Below, in pieces: positions 1 to 7,781 of a DNA stretch of 33,853 nt. Numbering within the stretch: position 1 is the stretch's first letter; each line of letters begins with the position of its first letter. The notes beneath the pieces were generated by a model. The model had not been told where the DNA came from and searched no databases. It worked only from the letters and a program-made list of their open reading frames with translations. The position numbers and the translations under genes were made by a program. The DNA is from an uncultured Hyphomicrobiales bacterium (GTDB lineage Bacteria > Pseudomonadota > Alphaproteobacteria > Rhizobiales > Beijerinckiaceae): the NCBI GenBank assembly GCA_903930675.1, contig CAIYZJ010000013.1, forward strand, positions 1 through 33,853. Reading direction: 5' to 3'.

Positions 1-86
1 CCACCAATTACCCGCACAAGCTGCAAGGCAAAGCCGTGCGGTTTTTTCAGGGTCAGGAAGAATTGCACCTGACCAACAAGCACTGA
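1..86 (+). CDS. C-terminal end of an unidentified protein (partial)
   Basis: An open frame enters from the left edge (first full codon at position 3) and stops at TGA 84-86, giving 27 residues that end in ELHLTNKH. Codon use is like the neighbours (GC-rich third positions), so it is probably the real 3' end of a gene. The fragment is too short for a family call. A 168-nt non-coding stretch separates it from the permease start, so the two need not be co-transcribed. Confidence 0.5.
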   Translation, partial: TNYPHKLQGKAVRFFQGQEELHLTNKH

Positions 87-254
87 GTGCCTGCCTTTTA
101 TTCTCCAAATCCGCGATGATGTCTGTCTGATCCGCTGAAGGGATTGGACAAGCGCGCCCATTTGCCGCAAACAGCCACTTGATGCAGGCTTGTGACGCGC
201 TATGTCGGCAAGATGCAAATTGATGCACACCCACCACCCGATCAAAGGCCCGTC

Positions 255-1526
255 ATGACTGATCAGATCTCCGCCCCGACCAATGAAGCCCTTGCGCCGG
301 TCAGCCCTTCGGCCCGCTCCCTAGGCGGCTTGTCGCATGTCTCGCTGTGGTTCAGCCTCGGGGTCGGCCTGCTGGTGATCCAGATGGGCGCCTATCTTGT
401 GCCCGTCATGGGAACGAAAGATGCTTTGCTGGCCATTGTGCTCGGCTCGGTGATCGGCTCGGGCCTGCTGGCCTGGACCGCCAAACTGGGCACCGATACC
501 GGCCTGTCGAGCGCGGGCCTGATCCACCGCGTCTATGGCAGCGGTTTTGCCCGTTTGCCGATTGTGCTCAACATCGTGCAGCTGATCGGCTGGACCACGT
601 TCGAGCTGGTTGTGATGCGCGACGGCACCACGGCGATCGGCGCACAGATATTTAACCTGCCACCCGAAAGCCCTCTGGCAATGGTGCTGGCCACGCTGGT
701 CTGGGGCGCAATCCTCAGCCTGTTGATGACGGGCTCGATGCTGACACTGGTGCGCGGCTTTGTGAACCGCTTCGGCCTGCCGCTGGTGATCGCCTCGCTG
801 GTCTGGTTGAGCTGGCAGTTCCTCGGCAAAGTGATGGCGCAGGATGCACAAGCTTTCTGGAACCGTCCGGGCACCGGCGGAATGGGCCTGTTGACCGGAC
901 TGGATCTGGTGATTGCCATGCCGGTGTCTTGGCTGCCGCTGGTGGCCGATTATGCCCGCTTCGGCCGCTCGGGCGTCTCGACCATGCGCGGCACATGGAT
1001 CGGCTATGCCATTGCCAATATCTGGTGCTATAGCCTCGGCATTGTCGTGGCCAGCCTGTCGGAACCCGATGCCAATCTGGTCAACACCCTGCTGCTGGCC
1101 CAAGGCGGCCTGCTGGCACTCGGCCTGATCCTGCTTGACGAATTGGACAATGCCTATGGCGATGTCTATTCGGGCTCGGTCTCCTCGCATGCGCTGATGC
1201 CGACGGTGTCGATCCGCCAATGGGGTCTGGCAATTGCCATCCTCTGCACGGGTCTGGCGATGATCCTGCCCATGCACGCGCTGGAGCCGTTTTTGCTGCT
1301 GCTCAGCTCGATCTTTGTGCCGCTTTACGGGGTGATTTTGGGCCGTCTGGCCTTCGGCCACAGCCAAGAGGCAAGCGACAGGGCGTTTGATATCACCGCA
1401 GGCCTGATCTGGCTGGCGGGTATCGCCTGTTTCCACGGCGCAACCCAATGGGCCCCGCAATTCGGCTCGGCTTTGCCAAGCCTGATCCTGACTTTCGGCG
1501 CGGCCTTTGTGACGCGGGCGAAGTAA
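255..1526 (+). CDS. NCS1-family nucleobase/cytosine-type permease
   Basis: This is an inner-membrane symporter-like protein of about 423 residues with roughly 12 hydrophobic segments, matching NCS1 permeases such as CodB and CytX (around 420 aa). The N-terminal part holds the first helices after a Pro/Ser/Ala-rich cytosolic leader, followed by a VLNIVQLIGWTTFE helix like the QL.GW helix of CytX/CodB relatives. I chose ATG 255 because AAAGG lies 5-6 nt upstream and the protein then has the family length. An in-frame GTG at 192 would add 21 residues without a clear ribosome site. It stands alone, convergent with the gal operon. The substrate could be cytosine, hydroxymethylpyrimidine, a purine or an allantoin-like compound; the sequence does not decide. 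Confidence 0.8.
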   Translation: MTDQISAPTNEALAPVSPSARSLGGLSHVSLWFSLGVGLLVIQMGAYLVPVMGTKDALLAIVLGSVIGSGLLAWTAKLGTDTGLSSAGLIHRVYGSGFARLPIVLNIVQLIGWTTFELVVMRDGTTAIGAQIFNLPPESPLAMVLATLVWGAILSLLMTGSMLTLVRGFVNRFGLPLVIASLVWLSWQFLGKVMAQDAQAFWNRPGTGGMGLLTGLDLVIAMPVSWLPLVADYARFGRSGVSTMRGTWIGYAIANIWCYSLGIVVASLSEPDANLVNTLLLAQGGLLALGLILLDELDNAYGDVYSGSVSSHALMPTVSIRQWGLAIAILCTGLAMILPMHALEPFLLLLSSIFVPLYGVILGRLAFGHSQEASDRAFDITAGLIWLAGIACFHGATQWAPQFGSALPSLILTFGAAFVTRAK

Positions 1527-1532
1527 CCGATA

Positions 1533-1571
1533 AAACAGCCTGCCCCTCATGCAGAGGCAGGCTTGTATTTT
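1533..1571. terminator. Bidirectional rho-independent terminator
   Basis: A hairpin with perfect 8-bp outer arms AGCCTGCC (1537-1544) and GGCAGGCT (1556-1563) lies between the convergent permease and galC genes. It is followed by a T-rich tract on the plus strand (TGTATTTT) and preceded by AAAA, which reads as TTTT on the minus strand. It can serve both transcripts. Confidence 0.7.
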
Positions 1572-1585
1572 GAAGCCACTCTGCG

Positions 1586-2278
1586 TCACACATCTTCGAG
1601 ATGGTCGACATAGACCAGACCGGCTTTGGCCAGCGGCTCGCGCATTTTGTACATGTCGAGCCCCAACACGCCAGAGGCGAGCTGGCGGCGTTTGTCCTCC
1701 TCGTTGGCCTTGCGTTCGGCGGCCTTGCCGGCGACCGCCCGGGCCTGGGCCAGCGGCACCACCACCACGCCGTCATCATCCGCCACGATCACATCACCGG
1801 CGCGGATCGCCACACCGGCGCAAACGACCGGCACATTGACCGCCCCCAACGTGGCTTTGACCGTTCCCTTGGCCGAAATCGCCTTGGACCAGACCGGAAA
1901 GCCCATCTCCTTCAAGGTGCGGACATCGCGGCATCCGGCATCGATGATCAGGCCTTTGACCCCGCGCGCTTGCAACGAGGTGGCCAGCAGGTCGCCGAAC
2001 ATGCCGTCGCTGTTGTCGGTGGTCACCGCCACCACCAGCACATCGCCGGGCTGGCATTGTTCGACCGCCACATGCAGCATCCAGTTGTCGCCCGGTTGGG
2101 CCAGCACGGTGACGGCACTGCCGGCAATGGCCGCCCCTGCCCAGACAGGCCGCATATAGGGCTGCATCAAGCCGATACGGCCCATGCTTTCATGCACGCT
2201 CGACACGCCGTAACCGGCCAGAGCTTCGGCAAGAGCGGGATCGACGCGGTCATGGTTGCGGACAACAACGGTTTTCAT
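1586..2278 (-). CDS. galC: 4-carboxy-4-hydroxy-2-oxoadipate aldolase (GalC/LigK type)
   Basis: This 230-residue protein belongs to the RraA-like class II HMG/CHA aldolase family. The known reaction is cleavage of 4-carboxy-4-hydroxy-2-oxoadipate to pyruvate and oxaloacetate, the last step of gallate and protocatechuate 4,5-cleavage. Seen in the sequence: the [19 protein letters not shown] segment and the DAGCRD motif, whose Arg-Asp pair binds substrate and the divalent metal in the family, followed by [21 protein letters not shown]. The ATG at 2278 overlaps the galB stop (ATGA, 2275-2278), so translation is coupled and longer upstream frames are rejected. It is the last gene of galD-galB-galC and runs into the terminator at 1533-1571. 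Confidence 0.9.
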   Translation of the reverse strand: MKTVVVRNHDRVDPALAEALAGYGVSSVHESMGRIGLMQPYMRPVWAGAAIAGSAVTVLAQPGDNWMLHVAVEQCQPGDVLVVAVTTDNSDGMFGDLLATSLQARGVKGLIIDAGCRDVRTLKEMGFPVWSKAISAKGTVKATLGAVNVPVVCAGVAIRAGDVIVADDDGVVVVPLAQARAVAGKAAERKANEEDKRRQLASGVLGLDMYKMREPLAKAGLVYVDHLEDV

Positions 2279-2997
2279 GCCAATTCCTCCAGCACCATCG
2301 GAAACAGCCGCTGATAGGCCTCGCCATAGGTCATGGCGCGGCCCGAATTGCGCCCGCCCTGCATCCCGCGATTGAGCGCCACACGGGTGTAATAATCCCA
2401 CAGATGCTTTTGTGCCGACAACACCTCGAACGCCTTGCGCTTGGTCTCCCAGACATCGTCGATATTGAGGATCACGTTCGGCTTGTAATTGCATTGTTCG
2501 GGCTGGTGCGGCTCGAACAGGAACACCGGCGGGGCGGCATAGGCGCGCGCGGGATCGGGCTTGTGGCCTGCCGCTTGCGCGATGATCCGCGCCTCTTGCG
2601 CAAAGCGCGTCGCCTCGGGATGGTCGACATTATAGGGATCTTCGAGCGAATGGGTCAGCACGAAAGACGGGTTCAACTCGTGCATCACATCAATCGCCCG
2701 TTCCATCATGGCAGGCGTGGTGTGCAAGGGATAATCACCCGCATCGAAAAACTCGATCTCGGCCCCCAGAATATGGGCGGCGGTTTCGGCCTCGGCCTTG
2801 CGCTGGGCCTTGACCTCGGCAAGCGTCACACCTGCCTGTTTCCATGCCCATTGGCTTTCGCCGCGCTCGCCGAACGACAGGCACAGGATTTTCATCCGGT
2901 AGCCCTTGGCATGATGCAGCGCAATCGCTCCGCCTGCCCGCCAGACGAAATCCCCCGGATGGGCGGTAATCACCAAACCGCTTTTGCCCTTGCTCAT
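2275..2997 (-). CDS. galB: 4-oxalomesaconate hydratase (GalB, PIG-L/LmbE fold)
   Basis: A 240-residue PIG-L/LmbE-fold zinc protein. In Pseudomonas putida, GalB of this fold hydrates 4-oxalomesaconate to 4-carboxy-4-hydroxy-2-oxoadipate rather than acting as a deacetylase. Visible motifs are TAHPGDFVW (His13, Asp16), [23 protein letters not shown] (His126) and FEPHQPEQC, all typical of GalB. I chose ATG 2997 because a strong AAAGGAGA lies 9 nt upstream and the protein then begins a few residues before the first strand. Earlier in-frame ATGs at 3018 and 3033 lack such a site; 3033 would overlap galD by 8 nt. It lies between galD and galC, and the enzymes act in the order tautomerase, hydratase, aldolase. 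Confidence 0.9.
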   Translation of the reverse strand: MSKGKSGLVITAHPGDFVWRAGGAIALHHAKGYRMKILCLSFGERGESQWAWKQAGVTLAEVKAQRKAEAETAAHILGAEIEFFDAGDYPLHTTPAMMERAIDVMHELNPSFVLTHSLEDPYNVDHPEATRFAQEARIIAQAAGHKPDPARAYAAPPVFLFEPHQPEQCNYKPNVILNIDDVWETKRKAFEVLSAQKHLWDYYTRVALNRGMQGGRNSGRAMTYGEAYQRLFPMVLEELA

Positions 2998-3025
2998 TGT
3001 CCCGATCTCCTTTGCCATCGCTTTG

Positions 3026-4120
3026 TCAGACATCCCAACGCGGAAAAATCCTGCCGTCAAACAATTTGCGGGCGGTGCGCAACAGGCCCGCCTGCGTCAC
3101 CTTCACAGCCCCGCCCTCGCCTTCCAGTGTCAGCCGCACCGAGAATTCACCGGTCGGATGTTCGACCGATATCACCTTGACCGGACCTTCGGGCAAAACC
3201 GCAAGTCCATGTGCGGGCGAACCGGGCAAGACGCAAGCGGTCGCCACCGTGACGGCGGCAAACACGCCGATCGAGGCGTGGCATTCATGCGGAATGAAGG
3301 AGCGGGTCGCGATATTGCCGCCTGCCTGCGGGGCCGCCACCAAAATCACCTTGGGCACCACCTTGTCGCGGACATCGCCCAAATTCATCAAGGGACCGGC
3401 GGCAAGCCTGATCTCTTCCAGCCGCACTTTCAATGCGGCGTCCCGATCCAACTGGTCGCGCGGTTCATAACCGCTGCGCCCGACCGAGGAGGCCGCCAGC
3501 ACAATCACCGGCATGCCATTGTCGATCAGCGTCACATCCACCCCCGCCACATGATCGACACTGCGCCCCGTCGGCAACAAAGCCCCGCAGACCGAACCTT
3601 CGGCATCCAGAAAATCAATGGCAATCGGGGCGGCAAAACCGGGCACGCCGTCAATCCGCGCCGTTCCGGCCTCGTTGACCACGCCGTTGGGGGTCTCGAT
3701 CAGCAGATCGGCCACCGTACCGGTATTGACGGTGCGCACCCGCACCCGTGTGTGCGGATCAGACGCTTTGACCAAGCCGCGCGCGATGGCAAACGGGCCG
3801 ACACCGGCGAGAATATTGCCGCAATTGGGGGTGGTATCGACCAGCGGACGATCCACCGAGACCTGGCAGAACAGATAATCGATATCAATCCCCGGCTCGC
3901 TCGAGCGCGAAACCACCGCCACTTTGCTGGTCAACGGATGCGCGCCGCCGACCCCGTCCACCTGTCTCGGATCGGGCGAACCCATGACCGACAACAAGAC
4001 GGCATCGCGCTTGGCACGGTCTTGGGGCAAATCATCGGCCAGAAAATACGCGCCCTTGGATGTACCGCCGCGCATCAACATGCAGGCAATGCCCGCATGA
4101 TCACCGTTTGTGCTGGCCAT
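3026..4120 (-). CDS. galD: 4-oxalomesaconate tautomerase (GalD, PrpF family)
   Basis: A 364-residue PrpF/diaminopimelate epimerase-fold protein. GalD is known to convert the keto and enol tautomers of 4-oxalomesaconate after gallate ring cleavage. Family signatures include CMLMRGGTSKGAYF near the N-terminus, GSPDPRQVDGVGGAHPLTSKVAVV, a TTPNCGNILAGVGPFA segment, and a conserved CHASIGVFAAVTVATAC stretch near the C-terminus. AGGAAAG sits about 4-6 nt before ATG 4120. It is the first gene of galD-galB-galC, 28 nt ahead of galB. PrpF homologues can also be aconitate isomerases, but the two gal partners make the tautomerase call strong. No gallate dioxygenase gene adjoins it. Confidence 0.88.
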   Translation of the reverse strand: MASTNGDHAGIACMLMRGGTSKGAYFLADDLPQDRAKRDAVLLSVMGSPDPRQVDGVGGAHPLTSKVAVVSRSSEPGIDIDYLFCQVSVDRPLVDTTPNCGNILAGVGPFAIARGLVKASDPHTRVRVRTVNTGTVADLLIETPNGVVNEAGTARIDGVPGFAAPIAIDFLDAEGSVCGALLPTGRSVDHVAGVDVTLIDNGMPVIVLAASSVGRSGYEPRDQLDRDAALKVRLEEIRLAAGPLMNLGDVRDKVVPKVILVAAPQAGGNIATRSFIPHECHASIGVFAAVTVATACVLPGSPAHGLAVLPEGPVKVISVEHPTGEFSVRLTLEGEGGAVKVTQAGLLRTARKLFDGRIFPRWDV

Positions 4121-4284
4121 CTGCTTTCCTATCCCATGCTGTGCCGTTTGCCGGTCTGTCGCATCCAGCTTTATAAACTGCCCCGACTCTGATCAAGACG
4201 CAAAGTGGAAATACCTTTATATCCGGCCGTGACTTGATTCATGCCTGCAAAGCAGGCCCAATAACAAAAATGAGGGAGTGCACA
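4121..4284. promoter_or_regulatory. Divergent control region between galD and the extradiol dioxygenase
   Basis: This 164-bp non-coding region must hold the promoters of both divergent units. It contains a 15-bp inverted repeat, GCCTGC (4243-4248), AAA, GCAGGC (4252-4257), in the leader of the dioxygenase gene, which could be an operator or a small hairpin. TTTATA-like boxes occur near 4170-4177 and 4216-4222, but I cannot assign -35/-10 pairs with confidence. GAGGGAGTG (4272-4280) is the ribosome site of the dioxygenase gene. No regulator gene adjoins it. Confidence 0.45.
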
Positions 4285-5244
4285 ATGAGCGAACAAACCG
4301 AACCCTGTCATGACATTGCCCATCTCGGCCATGTCGAGATGTTCACCCCCAAACTGGCCGAAAGCGTCCATTTCTTTGTCAATGTGCTGGGCCTGACCGA
4401 AAGCGGGCGCGAGGGCGACAGCGTCTATCTGCGCGGCTGGGATGATTACGAATTCCATACGCTGAAGCTTACGGCCTCCCGCACCTCGGGCATGGGCCAT
4501 GTGGCGTGGCGCACCATGAGCCAAAAAGCACTCGAACGCCGCGTCAAAGTCTTGCAGGACAAAGGCTGGGGTGTCGGCTGGACCGATGGCGATCTCGGCC
4601 ACGGCCCGTCCTATCGCGCCCGCACGCCCGATGGCCACCCGATCGAACTCTATTACGACACCAAATGGTATGAGGCTCCCGAAGCGCTAAGGCCCGCACT
4701 GAAAAATCAGGCGATGAAATATCCCGCCCGCGGCTGCAATGCCCGCCGGATCGACCATCTGAACCTGCTGGTGCTGGATGTGGCCGAAACCCGCGTGTTT
4801 TTCGAGCAGGGCATGGGCATGCGCCTGACCGAACAGATCGTGCTGGATGACGGCACCGAGGCAGGCGCATGGATGACCGCCACCAACAAGACCTATGACA
4901 TTGCCTTCACCAAGGACAATACCGGCGTGGCCGGACGTTTCCACCACCTGACCTATGCGCTTGATTGCCGCGAGGATATTTTGCGCGCCGCCGATGTGTT
5001 TCTGGAAAACGGCGTGTTTATCGAAACCGGACCGCACAAACACGCGGTGCAACAGACCTTTTTCCTCTATGTCTGGGAGCCGGGCGGCAATCGGGTCGAA
5101 GTCGCCAATGCGGGGGCGCGGCTGATGCTGGCGCCTGACTGGAAGCCGATCCGCTGGACACAGGCAGAGCGTTCCAAAGGACAGGCCTGGGGGCTGAAAA
5201 CCGTCGAGAGCTTCCACACCCACGGCACGCCGCCGGTGGAATAG
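4285..5244 (+). CDS. VOC-family extradiol (catechol 2,3-type) ring-cleavage dioxygenase
   Basis: A 319-residue two-domain vicinal-oxygen-chelate protein resembling catechol 2,3-dioxygenases of the metapyrocatechase II kind. The N-terminal VOC module spans about residues 10-130 and the C-terminal catalytic module about 150-290. The Fe(II) facial triad is visible as His158 (RIDHLNLL), His220/221 (GRFHHLTYAL) and Glu272 (PGGNRVEV). ATG 4285 follows GAGGGAGTG; an upstream in-frame ATG at 4234 has no such site. It stands alone on the plus strand, divergent from galDBC, and its stop is only 8 nt from that of the convergent DegT-like gene. Its substrate is some catechol, but no semialdehyde dehydrogenase or hydrolase of a standard meta pathway is adjacent. 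It is not of the LigAB type used for gallate. Confidence 0.85.
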   Translation: MSEQTEPCHDIAHLGHVEMFTPKLAESVHFFVNVLGLTESGREGDSVYLRGWDDYEFHTLKLTASRTSGMGHVAWRTMSQKALERRVKVLQDKGWGVGWTDGDLGHGPSYRARTPDGHPIELYYDTKWYEAPEALRPALKNQAMKYPARGCNARRIDHLNLLVLDVAETRVFFEQGMGMRLTEQIVLDDGTEAGAWMTATNKTYDIAFTKDNTGVAGRFHHLTYALDCREDILRAADVFLENGVFIETGPHKHAVQQTFFLYVWEPGGNRVEVANAGARLMLAPDWKPIRWTQAERSKGQAWGLKTVESFHTHGTPPVE

Positions 5245-5252
5245 GACGGACT

Positions 5253-6599
5253 TTAAAAATCTTTGCCCGCATTGCGGAACAGACGGCCGATTTTCTCGAT
5301 CTCGCCGTCTGTCATCAGCGGGGATGTGGTGACAGTCAGAGTCCGCGCGGCCAAGGCCTCGGCCTGCGGCATCGGATCGGGCGGTATGATGCCCTTGAGT
5401 GCCGGATAGGCCGTCAAAGGGCCTGCAAACAGCCGCGAAACGCCCAATCCCTCGCCGATGGATTGGGCCAGCACCCTGTCGGCCTGCTTGCGGCTCGCCA
5501 TGCTGACGAACAGAAAGCCGAAGGACGGGCTGACACCGGCGGGCGGCACATGCACTTCCGAGCGCGGCACCGATTGCAGCACCGACAACAACCGCGCCAC
5601 CCGTCCTGCCACAGCCTGCCGATGCATGTCCAAACGTTGCAAGGCATTGAACCCCACCTGCTGCCGCCATGCCCCCAAACGGTGCAACGGCAGGGCAGAC
5701 CAGTCATCTTCCCCGTACAGTGCATAGCGCGGCAGGCTGGTGCCCTTACGATGGCTGGCCGCGCCATAGACCAGCCGGTAGTGTTCGGCATCATAAAAGG
5801 CATGATAGGCCAACAGGCCAAGACATTGCCGCCATTCGTGCCGCCACGAAGGCGGCTGCATCCGTGCCGCCAGATTTTTCAAACCCTTCAGGATGATCGG
5901 ATTGTCGCTGACCAGACAGCCGCCCTGAAACAGCGTCAGGCCCGTGCCTCTGGCAAAGCTGAACAGGCCCAGATCGCCAGCCAGACCGACCGGCTGCCCC
6001 CTGACGCGCGCGCCGAAGGCCTGTGCGGCATCCTCGACCAGCACCACATGCGGGGCAATGCCCTGCAACAGCACCTTCAGCGGGGCTATCGGGGTGATAT
6101 GCCCGCCGAAATGGGTCGGTACAATTGCCAGCGTCTGACCGCCGACCAGCCGCGCCAGCATGCCCAGATCGAAATCGAACCGCGATTGTCCGGTGTCGCA
6201 CAGGCGCACGCTCAAACCGGCCCGATGCGCCGCCATCGCCACTTTGGGAGATGTGAAGGCAGGCAAAATCACCTCGCGCCCCAACGCGCCCTTTTTGAGA
6301 TATTCGAAAGCGATGACAAGGGCGGCAAAGCCCGAATTGACCATCACAACGTCATCGGTTCCGATCGATTGAGCCAGATGGCGGCTTAGAACATGATCAT
6401 GATTGTCATGCTGACCATCGGCACCATCGGCCCTTGCAGATTTGCTGGTTGAAAGGGTCAACCGTTTGAAAAACTGTTGTGCCGCATGCCGCGGGCGTGA
6501 CATCACGGAGCCCGATGATCCGACAGGCCTGTCCGGATGATCGAACAAATCCCTCCATCGCGGAGCCAGCCCCGCTGTCGGCGGCAATTCACGCTTCAC
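5253..6599 (-). CDS. DegT/DnrJ/EryC1-family protein lacking the PLP lysine
   Basis: A roughly 448-residue fold-type I aminotransferase-like protein. It has the ELPPTAGLAPRW leader of one DegT subgroup, GTDDVVMVNSGFAALV, EVILPAFTS, and the VLVEDAAQAFGA cofactor-site motif. Where DegT aminotransferases carry the Schiff-base lysine (FSF..xxK), this protein reads FSFARGTGLTLFQGG: the position is Thr219, codon ACG (plus-strand 5943-5945). Aminotransfer by the usual mechanism therefore seems impossible. It may be a pseudoenzyme, a PLP-binding structural protein, or have altered chemistry. The start is uncertain: GTG 6599 has AGGG upstream and begins just before the family leader; ATG 6656, 6 nt after the regulator's stop, is the alternative. 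It is probably co-transcribed with the regulator upstream. Confidence 0.7.
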   Translation of the reverse strand: MKRELPPTAGLAPRWRDLFDHPDRPVGSSGSVMSRPRHAAQQFFKRLTLSTSKSARADGADGQHDNHDHVLSRHLAQSIGTDDVVMVNSGFAALVIAFEYLKKGALGREVILPAFTSPKVAMAAHRAGLSVRLCDTGQSRFDFDLGMLARLVGGQTLAIVPTHFGGHITPIAPLKVLLQGIAPHVVLVEDAAQAFGARVRGQPVGLAGDLGLFSFARGTGLTLFQGGCLVSDNPIILKGLKNLAARMQPPSWRHEWRQCLGLLAYHAFYDAEHYRLVYGAASHRKGTSLPRYALYGEDDWSALPLHRLGAWRQQVGFNALQRLDMHRQAVAGRVARLLSVLQSVPRSEVHVPPAGVSPSFGFLFVSMASRKQADRVLAQSIGEGLGVSRLFAGPLTAYPALKGIIPPDPMPQAEALAARTLTVTTSPLMTDGEIEKIGRLFRNAGKDF

Positions 6600-6662
6600 G
6601 CCATACCCTGCAATCCCGAAAACAACGCAGTGATTGTAACCGGAACCACGCGGCATGCCACT

Positions 6663-7418
6663 TTAAAAGCTCAGCGGCACCGTCGCGCTCAACCCCTCAT
6701 TGCGATATCCCACCCCATGCACCGTGCTGAACGGAGACGGATAGCCGGTATTCTGTTCTATTTTGTGGCGCAGCCGATAGATCGTCGTATCAATGCGCCG
6801 GATATTCGGGCTCTTGATCCCGAACAACTCGATCAGATCTTGACGCCGAACCGGTTCCGGGTCCTTGGTGATCAGCATCGCAATCAACCGCGCCTCGCTG
6901 GCCGAGAGTGCGAAACTTTCGCCCACGGGCGGGATCAGCACCATCGCCACCGGATCAAACTGCCAGAGCCTGCTGTCGTCCGGTGCCTTATCGGCAGCGG
7001 CGCCACCTGTAAGCGACAGTCTGGCCCTGTGCTTGCGCATCATGTTTTGCAACGCAAAGGCCAGTTGGTCCATGCCGACCGGTTTATCCAGCAAAAAATC
7101 GGCCCTCTGCAACAGCACATCACAAAGCTGGTTGTTTGCCTCCTGCCCGGTCTCACGGCGTGCCCGTGCGACAATGACCCCTTGCATGGTCCGGCGTGAC
7201 AGCCATAGTGAAACAGCTTTGGCAGCCGTTTCAATCTCTTCCGCAGCCAGATCGGCATCAATCAGCAAGCATACCTGCTGCGAAAACGCCCCCCCCAGCA
7301 GACCGGCCCAATCTGGAACCCATTGCACGGTCATACCCGCAGAATCAAAAGAACGGCTGACTTCCTCGCGCAACGATTCATCGGGAGAGACAACGCAAAG
7401 ATGTTGCGGATATTCCAT
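6663..7418 (-). CDS. Atypical OmpR/PhoB-type winged-helix response regulator
   Basis: A 251-residue protein with a receiver-like N-terminal half (about 1-125) and a C-terminal PhoB-type winged-helix domain (about 150-245). The DNA-binding half is clear: FALSASEARLIAML, VRRQDLIELFG, the recognition-helix region IRRIDTTIYRLRHKIEQ, and the wing FSTVHGVGYR. The receiver half is divergent. It keeps acidic residues near the start (SPDE), an Asp in CLLIDAD and the Lys of DKPV, but the Thr/Ser of the switch site appears to be Ala (VIVARAR). Phosphorylation control is therefore doubtful. No histidine kinase is adjacent. AAGGG lies 8 nt before ATG 7418. It sits between the DegT-like gene, 6-63 nt downstream depending on that gene's start, and the AT-rich island upstream. 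Confidence 0.75.
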   Translation of the reverse strand: MEYPQHLCVVSPDESLREEVSRSFDSAGMTVQWVPDWAGLLGGAFSQQVCLLIDADLAAEEIETAAKAVSLWLSRRTMQGVIVARARRETGQEANNQLCDVLLQRADFLLDKPVGMDQLAFALQNMMRKHRARLSLTGGAAADKAPDDSRLWQFDPVAMVLIPPVGESFALSASEARLIAMLITKDPEPVRRQDLIELFGIKSPNIRRIDTTIYRLRHKIEQNTGYPSPFSTVHGVGYRNEGLSATVPLSF

Positions 7419-7781
7419 AGTGAAACCCTTGAAAAATAAATTTTAAAATAATGACTAAATCGACAATGATTGAATAACGAATAAAATGAATTTATTCAAT
7501 TCCATTTTAGAAGTGTAATTTAAAAATGATAAAATACAATTTTAAATTGAGTTTTAATTTTTTACACGTTTGACTTTAATCCATCATCCGATCATCGTTT
7601 TAAAATGACACAGGAATGCGAGCCCCCGCGCTCATAGCCGGTTTGTCCAAACGCCGAAAAATGTGGGAGTTGCGCTTAGGGGCTGGAAACAGGGGCCGAT
7701 ATGACGCATTTTGAAAGATGAAAGTGTGAGTCGTGATTTCGGCCTGCATTTTCTGTGTTTTGTCAGCATTGGATGGGGCGT
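7419..7781. promoter_or_regulatory. 363-bp non-coding divergent region with an extremely AT-rich core
   Basis: No credible gene lies here; the longest ATG-initiated frames I see in the AT-rich part are 15 codons or fewer. Positions 7441-7560 contain only 20 G or C among 120 bases (about 17%), against roughly 60% in the flanks. The core holds a perfect 9-bp inverted repeat (7469-7500) and many A- and T-tracts. The segment 7600-7781 returns to ordinary composition and leads to the formyltransferase-like gene. The region must carry the promoters of the divergent regulator and formyltransferase genes. An AT-rich core of this kind could act as an UP element or a nucleoid-protein silencing site. 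Confidence 0.65.
7469..7500. repeat. Inverted repeat, 9-bp arms, inside the AT-rich island
   Basis: ATTGAATAA (7469-7477) and TTATTCAAT (7492-7500) are perfect inverted copies separated by 14 bp. The centres of the arms are 23 bp apart, about two helical turns, which suits a dimeric regulator. The nearby winged-helix regulator is a candidate ligand by position only. Confidence 0.5.

Noticed and set aside
87-254. Possible TPP riboswitch upstream of the NCS1 permease
   Set aside because: A CTGATCC string is present, as expected for a CytX-type gene, but the CTGAGA box and the paired P2-P4 arrangement are absent.
7529-7576. Short ATG-initiated frame (15 residues) in the AT-rich island
   Set aside because: No ribosome site, and codon use is dictated by the AT composition; chance frames of this length are expected.
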